Shown: positions 41,286-49,083 of the stretch, in pieces
Layout: every line of letters starts with the position of its first letter
Position numbering within the stretch: position 1 is the first letter of the stretch
Assembly: GCA_026413755.1 (NCBI GenBank)
Contig: JAOAKH010000006.1
Location: 1 to 64,000 of the forward strand
DNA length: 64,000 bases
Reading direction: 5' to 3'
From: Acidilobaceae archaeon
GTDB taxonomy: Archaea; Thermoproteota; Thermoprotei_A; Sulfolobales; Acidilobaceae
Translations under genes and position numbers: made by a program
Notes under the pieces: generated by a model
The model's input: the letters and a program-made list of their open reading frames with translations, nothing else
The model's database searches: none
What the model was told of the DNA's origin: nothing

Positions 41286-42220
41286 CCCTCCTCCCCTGCC
41301 AGCAGGAGCGCTATGTCGCTCACCTTCTCGCCCTCTGCCGCTCCCCACAGGTTTACGTAACATATGGGGCAGAGGGTCACTATGTGCTTCGATCTCTCGG
41401 AGAGCTCCGCAAGCCTCACCCTCGCTATCTTCTTTGCCATCTTCGGCGCTATGCCCTCTATGGGGCCTCCGCAGCAATATGTCATCCGACGGCTCCTGCG
41501 GGGCTCAAGCACCTGGTAGCCTGCGCCCTCCAGCAGCCGCCTCGGCTGCTCCACTACGTTCTCCCACCTGGCGTAGAGGCAGGGATCATGGATCACCACC
41601 TCCCCTTTGCCCGCCTGGCTAGGGCTTACGCTCAGCACCTCTAGGTAGCTCCTAACCGTTAGGTCGAAGCCGTCTACGTATTTGGGGTAGATGCTCCTGA
41701 GCATGTGCGTGGTGTGAGGATCTACCGTGATGACCTCCTGCGCCCCTCTGGCCTTCAGGGCCTTGTACACCTTCTTGGCCTGCTCCGCAAAAAGCTCGTC
41801 GAGGCCCAGGTCGTACAGCAGGGCGCCGCTGTAGAGGTCGTCCTCGTAAGGGTAGGCCACCTTGATCCCGCTCCTCTCCAGAAGCCTCACTATGGACCTC
41901 AGCACCCTCTCCACGTAAGCCTTGAGCCTCTCGTCCGGCCTTATGGCTATGGCTGCGAGCTGCGTAAAGTAACGGGAAACCTTGAGGGCGAGCGAAGAGA
42001 CGGCTGTGCCCTCTAGGCGAGAGGTGTACTCTAGGAGGGAGACCGCGTATGGCATGAGCTGGTAGAGGGCCCCCGTGTACAGCATAGGGGAGCCGCGCGC
42101 AGGCAAATTGAGGGGCCTAGCCCAAGCATATGCCACATCGCTAGGGGCAGGGAGGGGAAAGCCGCTCCTCCTCATGTTTTCCGCCACCAGCTGTGCCGCC
42201 GCCGCGGGCTCAAGCGGCAC
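41282..42220 (-). CDS. CCG-domain (LutA/HdrB/GlcF-like) protein
   Basis: About 312 residues from a GTG at 42220 preceded by GGTGA; the ATTTAAAT element 32-42 bp upstream fits a TATA box. The frame is open further upstream but there it is antisense to the next genes. A C-terminal CCG domain is clear: VIHDPCLYAR, TYCCGGPIEG and LCPICYVNL. The first CCG half appears degenerate. Overlaps the lutB start by 4 bp (GTGA-like). Probably the CCG partner in a multi-subunit 2-hydroxy-acid oxidase. Confidence 0.78.
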   Translation of the reverse strand: MPLEPAAAAQLVAENMRRSGFPLPAPSDVAYAWARPLNLPARGSPMLYTGALYQLMPYAVSLLEYTSRLEGTAVSSLALKVSRYFTQLAAIAIRPDERLKAYVERVLRSIVRLLERSGIKVAYPYEDDLYSGALLYDLGLDELFAEQAKKVYKALKARGAQEVITVDPHTTHMLRSIYPKYVDGFDLTVRSYLEVLSVSPSQAGKGEVVIHDPCLYARWENVVEQPRRLLEGAGYQVLEPRRSRRMTYCCGGPIEGIAPKMAKKIARVRLAELSERSKHIVTLCPICYVNLWGAAEGEKVSDIALLLAGEEG

Positions 42221-42251
42221 AGTGTCACCCAGCGCGTGTAGGGAGCCCGCA

Positions 42252-42270
42252 TTTAAATATGATTTAAGGC
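42252..42270. promoter_or_regulatory. divergent AT-rich promoter core
   Basis: TTTAAATATGATTTAAGG holds back-to-back TATA-like elements: ATATTTAAAT for the minus-strand CCG gene (start 42220) and GATTTAAGG for the plus-strand gene at 42294. Each is 24-40 bp from its start. Confidence 0.5.
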
Positions 42271-42293
42271 TTGGAAGAGAAGGAGCATGCGGC

Positions 42294-42644
42294 GTGGAAG
42301 GCTTGGAGGCAAAGGAGGGGAGAGAGAGGATCGCGAGGATGCTAGACGTGCTCCCCTCTGCCTCTGCCCTTGCGGGCGAGCAAAAGCAGCTTAGGGAGAA
42401 GAGGGTAAGGCTGAAGTTCGAGGAGGCGGTGGAGAAGGGGCACGCGAGGATAAGCGCCAAGCTGGCTAGGGCGCTGGGCATAACGGATAAACTGGAGGTG
42501 GTGGTGGCGGGGAGGACTAGGCTGCTCCTCCAGGCAATAATAGACGAGTCGCTCGAGGAGGAGAGGGTGTTCGTGAACCCTTCCCCCCTATTAGAGAAAG
42601 GCGTCGCTGACAACAGCATAGTCACTGTAAGGGCAGCTAGGTGA
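42294..42644 (+). CDS. conserved small protein, possible beta-barrel domain
   Basis: 116 residues from a GTG; GAAGGAG lies about 10 bp upstream. The N-terminal half is a charged helix. The C-terminal half, with HARISAKLARALGIT, then LEVVVAG, RVFVNPS and NSIVTVRA, resembles the ARI..ELGI...DVVEI...VTV pattern of double-psi beta-barrels (Cdc48 N-domain or AbrB-like folds). This is only pattern similarity. Overlaps the next gene as GTGA. Confidence 0.45.
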   Translation: MEGLEAKEGRERIARMLDVLPSASALAGEQKQLREKRVRLKFEEAVEKGHARISAKLARALGITDKLEVVVAGRTRLLLQAIIDESLEEERVFVNPSPLLEKGVADNSIVTVRAAR

Positions 42645-43006
42645 AGAGAGTGAAGGCGGAGAGCCTCGCGGAGGAGCTGGCTCAGCGCTTTCACGAGCAT
42701 CACGAATTAATGGAGGAGGTAAAGAGGGTCCTGTCCCTCGCGAGGGCCGGCGGAGCAGTCTCCTTCGAGGAGCCCCTCGAGCTGCTGAGGCTGAACAGGG
42801 GGAGCATACTGAGCGACCTGGGGCTCTACGAGGGAGACAAATCCGACGACCTCTTCGCCCTGGTGGGCTACTACTTCGAGGTGGCGTCCGTTAACGAGAG
42901 GGAGCTTCTCATGGAGCTCAGCGAGTTCGTTGACGTCAGCAGAGACCTGCAGGAGCTGGAAGTAGTCAGGCAACGGGCGTGGGAGGTGCTGGAGAGGCTG
43001 CAATAA
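42641..43006 (+). CDS. small protein of unknown function
   Basis: 121 residues, GTG start overlapping the previous stop. Mostly helical and acidic, with HEHHELMEEVKRVLSLA near the N-terminus and a YYFEVASVNERELLMELSEF segment in the middle. No family recognised. Coupling to the preceding gene suggests a shared role. Confidence 0.45.
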   Translation: MKRVKAESLAEELAQRFHEHHELMEEVKRVLSLARAGGAVSFEEPLELLRLNRGSILSDLGLYEGDKSDDLFALVGYYFEVASVNERELLMELSEFVDVSRDLQELEVVRQRAWEVLERLQ

Positions 43007-43047
43007 GCTTATTTGGAGCCGCAGGAGACAGGAGAGGTGGGTGACAA

Positions 43048-43296
43048 GTGACGCCGGGCCAGAGGCATGTGGTGGCCTTTATACTGATCAATGTGGAGAT
43101 GGGGGCAGAGGAGGAGGTGAGGGACATCCTCCTTTCCCAGTACAAGAACTCGGTAACTGAAGCAAGGATAACTTATGGCGAGTACGACCTGGTGGTAAAG
43201 GTGGAAGTGGAGAACATGGCAGCCCTCGAGAAGGTCACCACAGACATAAGGGCTATATCGGGCGTAAGGAGGACCGTTACCCTGATAGCCGTCTAG
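43048..43296 (+). CDS. stand-alone Lrp/AsnC effector-binding (RAM) domain
   Basis: 82 residues from a GTG with a canonical GGTGA at 43039-43043. The sequence is a beta-alpha-beta RAM domain (FILINVEMGAEEEVRDILL, YGEYDLVVKVEVENMAALE) without a DNA-binding helix-turn-helix. Such single-domain proteins bind amino acids and may modulate full-length Lrp regulators. AATAAGCTTATTT about 35-45 bp upstream may be its promoter. Overlaps pelota by 20 bp convergently. Confidence 0.88.
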   Translation: MTPGQRHVVAFILINVEMGAEEEVRDILLSQYKNSVTEARITYGEYDLVVKVEVENMAALEKVTTDIRAISGVRRTVTLIAV

Positions 43297-44350
43297 CCTC
43301 CTCCGGCAGCGGGTACCTCAGGATAGCTGCAAGTCCCCCTAAGGCTTTCAACCTCTGGCCCGGCGGGCTCTCCTCCGGCACAAAGGTCACTAGGGCCCCC
43401 TTGGCTTCGGCCTCCTCCACGGCCTTGGCTGCCCTCTCCCCCAGCTCCAGGTCGTACAGCGCCGAGTCCAGGACTAGCAGCTCCCTCACTGCGCCCGCCC
43501 TCGCAGCGGCCCACACGTCGCCTAGCCCATAAGCAACCCTCTCCCTCTCCCTCGCTAGGAGCTCCATGAACTCCCCAAGGAACCTCTCTGCCTCAGCTAT
43601 CGAGAGCTCCCTGAGGTGCTCGAGGGTGGACTGCCTCCTCAGCGCCTCCTCCACTCCTGCAGCTCCCCCCATGGAGGCGCTGTCGGAGTAGACCTTGGCG
43701 CTCGGCGCAAGCGCCCTGATCTTATCTGCCAGCTCCTCCTTCAGGAACCCCGGCCCTACCGCCACGATCACGGAAGCGCCGTGAGAGCCGGCAGCCTCGG
43801 CTACCCTCTGCGCTATATATGACATTGCCTCCTCCAGCGCCCTCTCCCTCCTCGCGTCGTCCTTGCCGGGGAGCCTCAGGAGCCCCTCCTCCAGGACCTT
43901 GTAGCCAGAGGCAGAGAGCACGGCCAAAGCATACTCTTCGTAGTCCACCGCCACTACTATAGCCCTCCCGCGAGGCCCGCTGCCCCTCATCTTCTCTATA
44001 GCTCTCTCGCTCCAGCCCTCCTCCCTCTCGAGGGTCACGGTAGCTCCTGGCTGCAGGGTCATGGAGTGGTGTTTGCCCACGACGCCGTACTCCTCTGGGC
44101 CCTCTATTATGGTGCCGAAGAGCCTCAGCCTGCCCGTAAAGGGCTGGAACTCCACGGCCTTCAGCCGCAGCTTTACCGTTATGACCCTCCTCTCCTTCTC
44201 CTCCCCTCTTCCGGAAACCACGTCCCTTGCCGTCTTCCCCTCCACTACGTCGCCAGGCTTCAGCAGGGTGCGGAGGGTCCAGAGGTCCTCCTCCGTATCG
44301 ATCCTTACCGTTACTGCCCTCCTGTTTGGGTGGACCTCGAGGACCCTCAC
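43277..44350 (-). CDS. pelA: pelota (aPelota), mRNA surveillance and ribosome rescue factor
   Basis: 357 residues. N-terminal Sm-like domain (DTEEDLWTLRTLLKPGDVVEGKTARDV), central domain with VAVDYEEYALAVLS, and C-terminal eRF1 domain 3-like part (LLVLDSALYDL, ALVTFVPEESPPGQRLKALGGLAAILRYPL). It splits stalled ribosomes with aEF1A and ABCE1. Overlaps valS by 4 bp (ATGA-type) and is cotranscribed with it. Confidence 0.96.
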   Translation of the reverse strand: MRVLEVHPNRRAVTVRIDTEEDLWTLRTLLKPGDVVEGKTARDVVSGRGEEKERRVITVKLRLKAVEFQPFTGRLRLFGTIIEGPEEYGVVGKHHSMTLQPGATVTLEREEGWSERAIEKMRGSGPRGRAIVVAVDYEEYALAVLSASGYKVLEEGLLRLPGKDDARRERALEEAMSYIAQRVAEAAGSHGASVIVAVGPGFLKEELADKIRALAPSAKVYSDSASMGGAAGVEEALRRQSTLEHLRELSIAEAERFLGEFMELLARERERVAYGLGDVWAAARAGAVRELLVLDSALYDLELGERAAKAVEEAEAKGALVTFVPEESPPGQRLKALGGLAAILRYPLPEEARRLSG

Positions 44351-46767
44351 TTCGCTCGCCTATAGTATACGCCGGGCGCTATCTCCTCCCCCTCGGGGGC
44401 CTCGTATATTGCAACCTTCACCTTGTGGAGGGCAGCTATGTCCCTAGCTGCGCCCTCTAGCTCCCTCGGCAGCAGGAGCTCCCCCTCCAAGGGCTCGCTG
44501 AGCCTTAGGCCCAGCCTCTTCTTCAGCGCCCACACCGCGCTGTTGACCTCCACGATCTTCCTGGCTATTGCTGCCAGATGCTCCCTCTCGCTCCCCCCGG
44601 AGACCTCTGGGAAGCGCTGCCTGTGAACGCTCTGGCCGTAAATCTGCCTGAATATGTCGTCGGTTATGAAGGGCATTATGGGGGAGAAGGCTATGAGGAT
44701 CCCCTTCAGCATCTTGTGCATTGCAGCCCAGGCGGAGGCCTGCTCCTCCCTGCTGTATGCTCCCTCCCTATTGTATGCTCTGTCCTTAGCCAGCTCCACG
44801 TAGTGCGATGCAAAGACGTCCCAGGCGAGCTCGTAAAGGAGGTTTGCGGGCTCGTAGACGTCGAGCTGCCCGTAAGCCCTGTCGACCCTCTCGAGGTACT
44901 CCTCATAAAGCGCTAGGAAGGCCTTGTCGGTGAGCTCCCTCACCTCCCCCTCCTCCGGGAACGAGGAGATGAGCCTTGCCACGTTCCACAGCTTAGTGAC
45001 TAGCAGCCTCCCCGTCTTTATCTTGCCCTCGTCGAACCTGTAGTCGTAGCCGACCTTGGACGCTACGGCGGCCCAGAACCTGAAGGCGTCCGCGCCGTAC
45101 TCTTTCACTATCGGCTCTGGGTCTATTATGTTGCCTAGGGACTTGTGCATGGGCCTACCTGTGGGATCTAGCCCCATGCCCGTCACGCGGGCCCAGCGGA
45201 AGGCGGGCTTGCCCGTGAGCTGGTATATCCTGAGCATGGTGTAGTACAGCCATGTCCTTATTATGTCCTGACCTTGAGGCCTCAGCATGGAGCTAGAGGG
45301 ATACTCCTTTAGCCCTATCCTCCTAACGATGTAAAGGGGCGTTATGCTGGAGTCGAACCATGTGTCCAGCACCCTCTTCTCCCCCACTATGTGCTCCGGC
45401 GAGGCGCCGCAGCTCGGACACCTCTCCCACGGGTTCTCCTCCCAGGGCCTGTAGTAGCCAGGCCTCTCGGGCAGCAGCACGGCGCCGCAGCGGCTGCACC
45501 TCCACATGGGTATCTCGGTGGCATAGTAGCGGTCCCTCGAGATCGGCCAGTCCATGGTTATCGAGTCCACCCAGTCCAGGAGCTTCTTCTTGTGCATCTC
45601 CGGCACGAACTCCATCTGATCTGCTATCCTCTTCATGTCCTCCTTGAAGGCCAGCTGGGAGAGGAAGAGCTCCCTCCTGTGGACTATCTGCAGAGGCGTC
45701 TTGCACCTCCAGCACTTGGGGACCTTGTGGACGATCTTCTCTACCTTCTCCAGCTCCCCTCTCTCCCTGAGGAGCTCCGCCGCCCTAGCTCTAGCTTCCT
45801 TAACTGGGAGGCCTGCAAGGGGGCCGGCCCTCTCGTTCATAACTCCGTCCTCCCCTATCACCACGTTTGGCTTGAGCCTCAGCTCGTTGAAGAGCCTCAC
45901 GTCCTCCTCGTCGCCGTAGCTGCAGATCATCATTAGCCCAGTGCCAAAGTGAGGATCCACTGCTGGGTGCTCCACTATGACCGCCTCGTGGCCGTAGAGA
46001 GGCGCTATGGCCTTCCTGCCCACGAGGCCCTTGTACCGCTGGTCCTGGGGGTGATAAGCCAGGGCCGCGCAGCCGGCCAGCAGCTCAGGCCTCGTTGTGG
46101 CCACGACGAGGCTCCTGCCGTCCTCCGCCAGCCTGTACTTTACGTAGTAGAGCGCCCCCTCCTCCTCCTCGTGCTCCACTTCCGCCTCAGCTAGGGTGGT
46201 CCCGCACCTCGGACACCAGCGGACGGGCCTCTCGGCCTCGTAGATAAGGCCCCGTTTGTACATCTCCACAAAGGTCTCCTGAGTGATGGCCCTGTAGAGG
46301 GGGCTGTCGGTGCCCTCGGGCCAGTAGTCGAAGCTGCAGCCGAGGGACTTCCAGATCTCGACTATCTCAGCCTCCGCCTTGTCCAGAAACTCTTTACATA
46401 GCTTGAGGAACTCCCTCCTCCCCTCTACGGTCCTCGCCATCTCCTTTGCGTTCACCTTGTTCACCTTCTCTACCTGCACCTCCACGGGCAGTCCGTTTCT
46501 GTCTGCATAGAACGGCATAACGACGGCGTAGCCCTTGAGCCTGAAGTACCTCCCCACCATGTCTATCTGGGCGAAGTGGGAAGCTCCGCCCACGTGCCAC
46601 CTGCCGCTCGCATATGGCGGGGGCGTGTCTATTATGACTAGCTTCTCCCCCTCGAGCCTAGTCCCGTAGAGCCCCTCCTCCTCCCAGAGCCTCCTTAGCT
46701 CCGCCTCCCTCCTCGCGTGGTCCCAGCGCGTGCTCGAGATCTTCGGCCTGAGCTCCAAGCTTCCCAC
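44347..46767 (-). CDS. valS: valyl-tRNA synthetase
   Basis: 806 residues, class I. TPPPYASGRWHVGGASHFAQ carries a HVGG variant of HIGH; GRPMHKSLGNIID is the KMSKS loop, with MHKS replacing KMSK. The editing domain (VVATTRPELLAGCAALAYHP) and a CWRCKTP/CSRCGA...CPSCGA zinc-binding insertion are present. GTG start immediately follows the stop of a tiny membrane-protein gene (TAGGTG). Length is normal for archaeal ValRS. Confidence 0.95.
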   Translation of the reverse strand: MGSLELRPKISSTRWDHARREAELRRLWEEEGLYGTRLEGEKLVIIDTPPPYASGRWHVGGASHFAQIDMVGRYFRLKGYAVVMPFYADRNGLPVEVQVEKVNKVNAKEMARTVEGRREFLKLCKEFLDKAEAEIVEIWKSLGCSFDYWPEGTDSPLYRAITQETFVEMYKRGLIYEAERPVRWCPRCGTTLAEAEVEHEEEEGALYYVKYRLAEDGRSLVVATTRPELLAGCAALAYHPQDQRYKGLVGRKAIAPLYGHEAVIVEHPAVDPHFGTGLMMICSYGDEEDVRLFNELRLKPNVVIGEDGVMNERAGPLAGLPVKEARARAAELLRERGELEKVEKIVHKVPKCWRCKTPLQIVHRRELFLSQLAFKEDMKRIADQMEFVPEMHKKKLLDWVDSITMDWPISRDRYYATEIPMWRCSRCGAVLLPERPGYYRPWEENPWERCPSCGASPEHIVGEKRVLDTWFDSSITPLYIVRRIGLKEYPSSSMLRPQGQDIIRTWLYYTMLRIYQLTGKPAFRWARVTGMGLDPTGRPMHKSLGNIIDPEPIVKEYGADAFRFWAAVASKVGYDYRFDEGKIKTGRLLVTKLWNVARLISSFPEEGEVRELTDKAFLALYEEYLERVDRAYGQLDVYEPANLLYELAWDVFASHYVELAKDRAYNREGAYSREEQASAWAAMHKMLKGILIAFSPIMPFITDDIFRQIYGQSVHRQRFPEVSGGSEREHLAAIARKIVEVNSAVWALKKRLGLRLSEPLEGELLLPRELEGAARDIAALHKVKVAIYEAPEGEEIAPGVYYRRAK

Positions 46768-46914
46768 CTAAGCCTCTAGGAAGGTCGAAAAAGAGGGATT
46801 AAAGCTTACGGAGAGTCTCAGGCCTTTTTCTGAGCGTAATAGTATAGCCCAGAGGAGGAGGCCTAGCAGCGAGAAGGCCAGCACTAGCCACCACTCAAAG
46901 GGCACTTCACTCAC
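46768..46914 (-). CDS. 48-residue single-helix membrane protein
   Basis: GTG start at 46914 overlaps the end of the preceding small gene; the stop TAG touches the valS start. The sequence begins MSEVPFEWWLVLAFSLLG, one membrane helix, then a short soluble tail. It follows an NSS-type transporter fragment and another tiny membrane protein, and could be a small transporter subunit. Its size makes chance possible, but the tight overlaps argue for translation. Confidence 0.45.
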   Translation of the reverse strand: MSEVPFEWWLVLAFSLLGLLLWAILLRSEKGLRLSVSFNPSFSTFLEA

Positions 46915-47017
46915 CCATCTCCCTTACCTTTTTCTCCCTCTCATATGCATAGTACCAGCTGTATAGCGCTAGCACCACGAGGAGCCAGGCTACTATGAAC
47001 AGGGGAAGCCAGCTCAT
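46907..47017 (-). CDS. 36-residue MetS-like small membrane protein
   Basis: The ATG (47015-47017) overlaps the upstream stop as ATGA; stop at 46907-46909. It starts MSWLPLFIVAWLLVVLALYS, one helix, then a charged tail YEREKKVREMGE. NSS-family transporters often have such a single-helix accessory protein encoded directly downstream (MetS in the MetPS system). The position behind an NSS-like C-terminus supports this. Confidence 0.55.
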   Translation of the reverse strand: MSWLPLFIVAWLLVVLALYSWYYAYEREKKVREMGE

Positions 47018-47418
47018 CTTCCCTCCCCCGCCACCTTATCTATGGTCCTGCTGGCCACTATGTACAGCACTACCCCTCCTATGGCCAGGATCAAAAGGCC
47101 CGGGAAGGTGTAGTAGTGGAGCCCTGCGTCCCACCCCTTGTACCAGTCCCAATACACTATCCACCAGACAAAGAAGACGAACGGTATGATCACGTTTTTG
47201 ACGAGGATGTTCCACCAACGCCCGAGGCTTATGAAGGGCCTCGGCTCCACCTCCATGAGCTCCTTCCTCGCCTCCGCGTCTGCCGGGAAGCCCGCTGTGG
47301 CTGCGAGCGCGACGAGGCTGAAGGAGAGGGCTATAACGCCCCAGACCGCGTCATAGTAGTCTAACCAGGCGAGCGAGAGAGCGGCAGGTAAGCTAATTAT
47401 GTCCGCGATGCCCGTCAC
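47014..47418 (-). CDS. C-terminal fragment of an NSS-family Na+-dependent transporter (probably 5' truncated)
   Basis: 134 residues with three membrane helices. ISLPAALSLAWLDYYDAVWGV and RWWNILVKNVIIPFVF match the last three helices (about TM10-12) of neurotransmitter:sodium symporters, which normally have 11-12 helices and 450 or more residues. The frame stays open upstream of the GTG (ELDGVKKGRGPLAAV), and that stretch also looks NSS-like, so the true break lies farther up. The missing part is not in the window; another gene starts on the opposite strand. Likely a remnant, though its downstream partners remain intact. Confidence 0.6.
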   Translation of the reverse strand: MTGIADIISLPAALSLAWLDYYDAVWGVIALSFSLVALAATAGFPADAEARKELMEVEPRPFISLGRWWNILVKNVIIPFVFFVWWIVYWDWYKGWDAGLHYYTFPGLLILAIGGVVLYIVASRTIDKVAGEGR

Positions 47419-47567
47419 TGCTGCGAGAGGCCCACGTCCTTTCTTAACTCCGTCGAGCTCTCGAGACGATCTAAAGCTTCTATGTATAAGGCTTCCAAAT
47501 ATAAGCTTGCCCCCTCCTCTCCTCGCAGGGAACTGCGCTGAGGGCGCTACAGCTCTGGCCCCTCTAC

Positions 47568-47933
47568 TTGCTGGCGCTCGTGGGGTTAGCTGTAGCCCTC
47601 GCCCTAGGGCCCGGCTGGACCAGTTTCGCCTTCGTGGGAGCGCTAATAGCGTATGTTGCTGCGTCCTTCTTCTTCCCAGAAACTAGGTACCTCCCCCTCT
47701 CCCTCCTCGTCGGCATTCATGTGGGCGCCGTGATCTCGTACTACACTAGGCCGGTGCCCCTCCCCTTCTTCATAGTGGAGTTGAGCCCCTACGGCCCTTT
47801 GCTGAACATTGACGTAGTCCAGCTCCTCGTGGCATACGAGCTAGCCTCGTACTACATGCAAAGAAGGGCCAACGCGCAGGGGGCTCCTGCGGCTTCTGGA
47901 GCGGCGGGGGGAGAAATAGTTTATAAGCATTGA
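47568..47933 (+). CDS. small membrane protein, unknown
   Basis: 121 residues from a TTG; no ATG or GTG exists in frame between it and the CCAAATATAAGC TATA candidate (47494-47505). Three hydrophobic segments, then a short Ala/Gly-rich cytoplasmic tail ending EIVYKH. PETRYLPLSLLVGIHVGAVISYYTRP is cut here to note a loop with several Tyr/Pro residues. No family recognised. The last codons form the TATA box of the following tRNA. Confidence 0.5.
   Translation: MLALVGLAVALALGPGWTSFAFVGALIAYVAASFFFPETRYLPLSLLVGIHVGAVISYYTRPVPLPFFIVELSPYGPLLNIDVVQLLVAYELASYYMQRRANAQGAPAASGAAGGEIVYKH
47919..47928 (+). promoter_or_regulatory. TATA box of tRNA-Glu inside an upstream coding sequence
   Basis: GTTTATAAGC lies 26-35 bp before the tRNA 5' end (47954) and encodes the last residues (Val-Tyr-Lys) of the small membrane protein. 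Confidence 0.55.
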
Positions 47934-47953
47934 AAGAGGTGGAAAAGAGAGGA

Positions 47954-48031
47954 GCCGCGGTAGTATAGCCAGGCCCAGTATGCGGGCCTCTCGAGCCCGT
48001 GACCCGGGTTCAAATCCCGGCCGCGGCACCA
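47954..48031 (+). tRNA. tRNA-Glu (anticodon CTC)
   Basis: Acceptor GCCGCGG/CCGCGGC, D-stem GTAT/GTAT as typical for tRNA-Glu, anticodon stem CGGGC/GCCCG with loop CTCTCGA (anticodon CTC), T-arm CCGGG-TTCAAAT-CCCGG, discriminator A at 48028. The next three bases are CCA (48029-48031), so the 3' CCA is encoded, unlike the tRNA-Arg in this window. No intron. Confidence 0.95.
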
Positions 48032-49008
48032 GCCTGCGCGGCCCGATCTTGCCACTCAAGGAGCCCTCTCACCATCTCCCCCACGTCCCTCCACTCCTTC
48101 TTCAGCACCCTCGAGGCGAACTTGTAGCGATACTTCAGACCGCTGAGCGCTAAAGAGAGGGCGGAGCCCTTGGGGACCAGTGAGATGGCCAGGGGCGAGA
48201 GGGCTATGGCCACCTTGCCGAGGGGGGAGAGAGGGAGAGCAAGGCAGGACCGCTTCAGGTACCTGCAGCCCTCCATAATCAGGTCCCCTGCCTCTGGGTA
48301 ATAGGGGGACACCACGTGTAGCCACATGCCGTCGTACTTTCCTTCTGCGGCCTCCACCAGCACCTCCGCCACGTCCCTCACGTCAACCACGGGCAGCCCC
48401 ACGCCGAAGAAGGGGGCTATGCGCAAGGAGAGGGACCTGCGGAAAAGCCTCCAAATGCCATGGTAGCCCCAAGGACCTATGAGGATCCCTGGCCTCAGTA
48501 TGCTCCACTTGCCTTTCAGCTCCTTCCCCATCCTGACCAGAGCCCTCTCCCCCTCTGCCTTCGTGATCTCGTAGAAGCTCCGATATTCGCGCTCTCCGGA
48601 GAGGTGCTCCTCTTCCTCGTAAACCACGCTCCCCGGCTTCACGCCCTTGATGCCCCCCACAGCCCCTGTGCTGCTTACGTGCACTAACCTAGAGCCGCTC
48701 CTGGCAGCTGCCCTTGCGGTCTCCTCCAGCAGCATCACGTGGGCCTCCTTGAACTCCTGGAGGCTGCCCGAGAGCTTCCCTATGAGGTAAAAGTAAACGT
48801 CCCCCCCGAGCTCCGCGAGGGCTCCCTCCTCTAGGCGCGGGAAGAGCGCCAGCTTCGCCCCTATTCCCTGTAAGTAGGCCGTTATCTGCGGCCTCTTCTT
48901 CTCAGACCCTTTTCTGCCGACCACAACTACTTCATGACCTAGATTTCGCATAAGGCCCACGAGGTTCGCGCCAAGATACCCTATGCCGCCCACCACGACT
49001 GCCCGCAA
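48010..49008 (-). CDS. NAD(P)-dependent epimerase/dehydratase family protein
   Basis: 332 residues, extended SDR fold. VVVGGIGYLGANLVGLM is the GxxGxxG nucleotide motif; VHVSSTGAVGG and YEITKAEGE give the Ser and YxxxK catalytic pair; ILRPGILIGPWG follows. Resembles atypical SDRs of the NDUFA9/NAD(P)-binding group. Substrate unknown. TTG start. The last seven codons and stop are antisense to the tRNA-Glu T-arm and acceptor. Confidence 0.82.
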   Translation of the reverse strand: MRAVVVGGIGYLGANLVGLMRNLGHEVVVVGRKGSEKKRPQITAYLQGIGAKLALFPRLEEGALAELGGDVYFYLIGKLSGSLQEFKEAHVMLLEETARAAARSGSRLVHVSSTGAVGGIKGVKPGSVVYEEEEHLSGEREYRSFYEITKAEGERALVRMGKELKGKWSILRPGILIGPWGYHGIWRLFRRSLSLRIAPFFGVGLPVVDVRDVAEVLVEAAEGKYDGMWLHVVSPYYPEAGDLIMEGCRYLKRSCLALPLSPLGKVAIALSPLAISLVPKGSALSLALSGLKYRYKFASRVLKKEWRDVGEMVRGLLEWQDRAAQAGAAAGI

Positions 49009-49083
49009 AGCCTCTGCCCGAGCCTTGGTTGTCTATTACGTTTATATTCTTCGCCTCCTTGTTCTCAGCTAAGGCTCTGAAGG

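Noticed and set aside
42221-42703. 160-residue N-terminal extension of the CCG protein
   Set aside because: It is antisense to the gene at 42294 and low-complexity Ser/Leu-rich. A GGTGA-preceded GTG at 42220 with a TATA box at the right distance explains the start.
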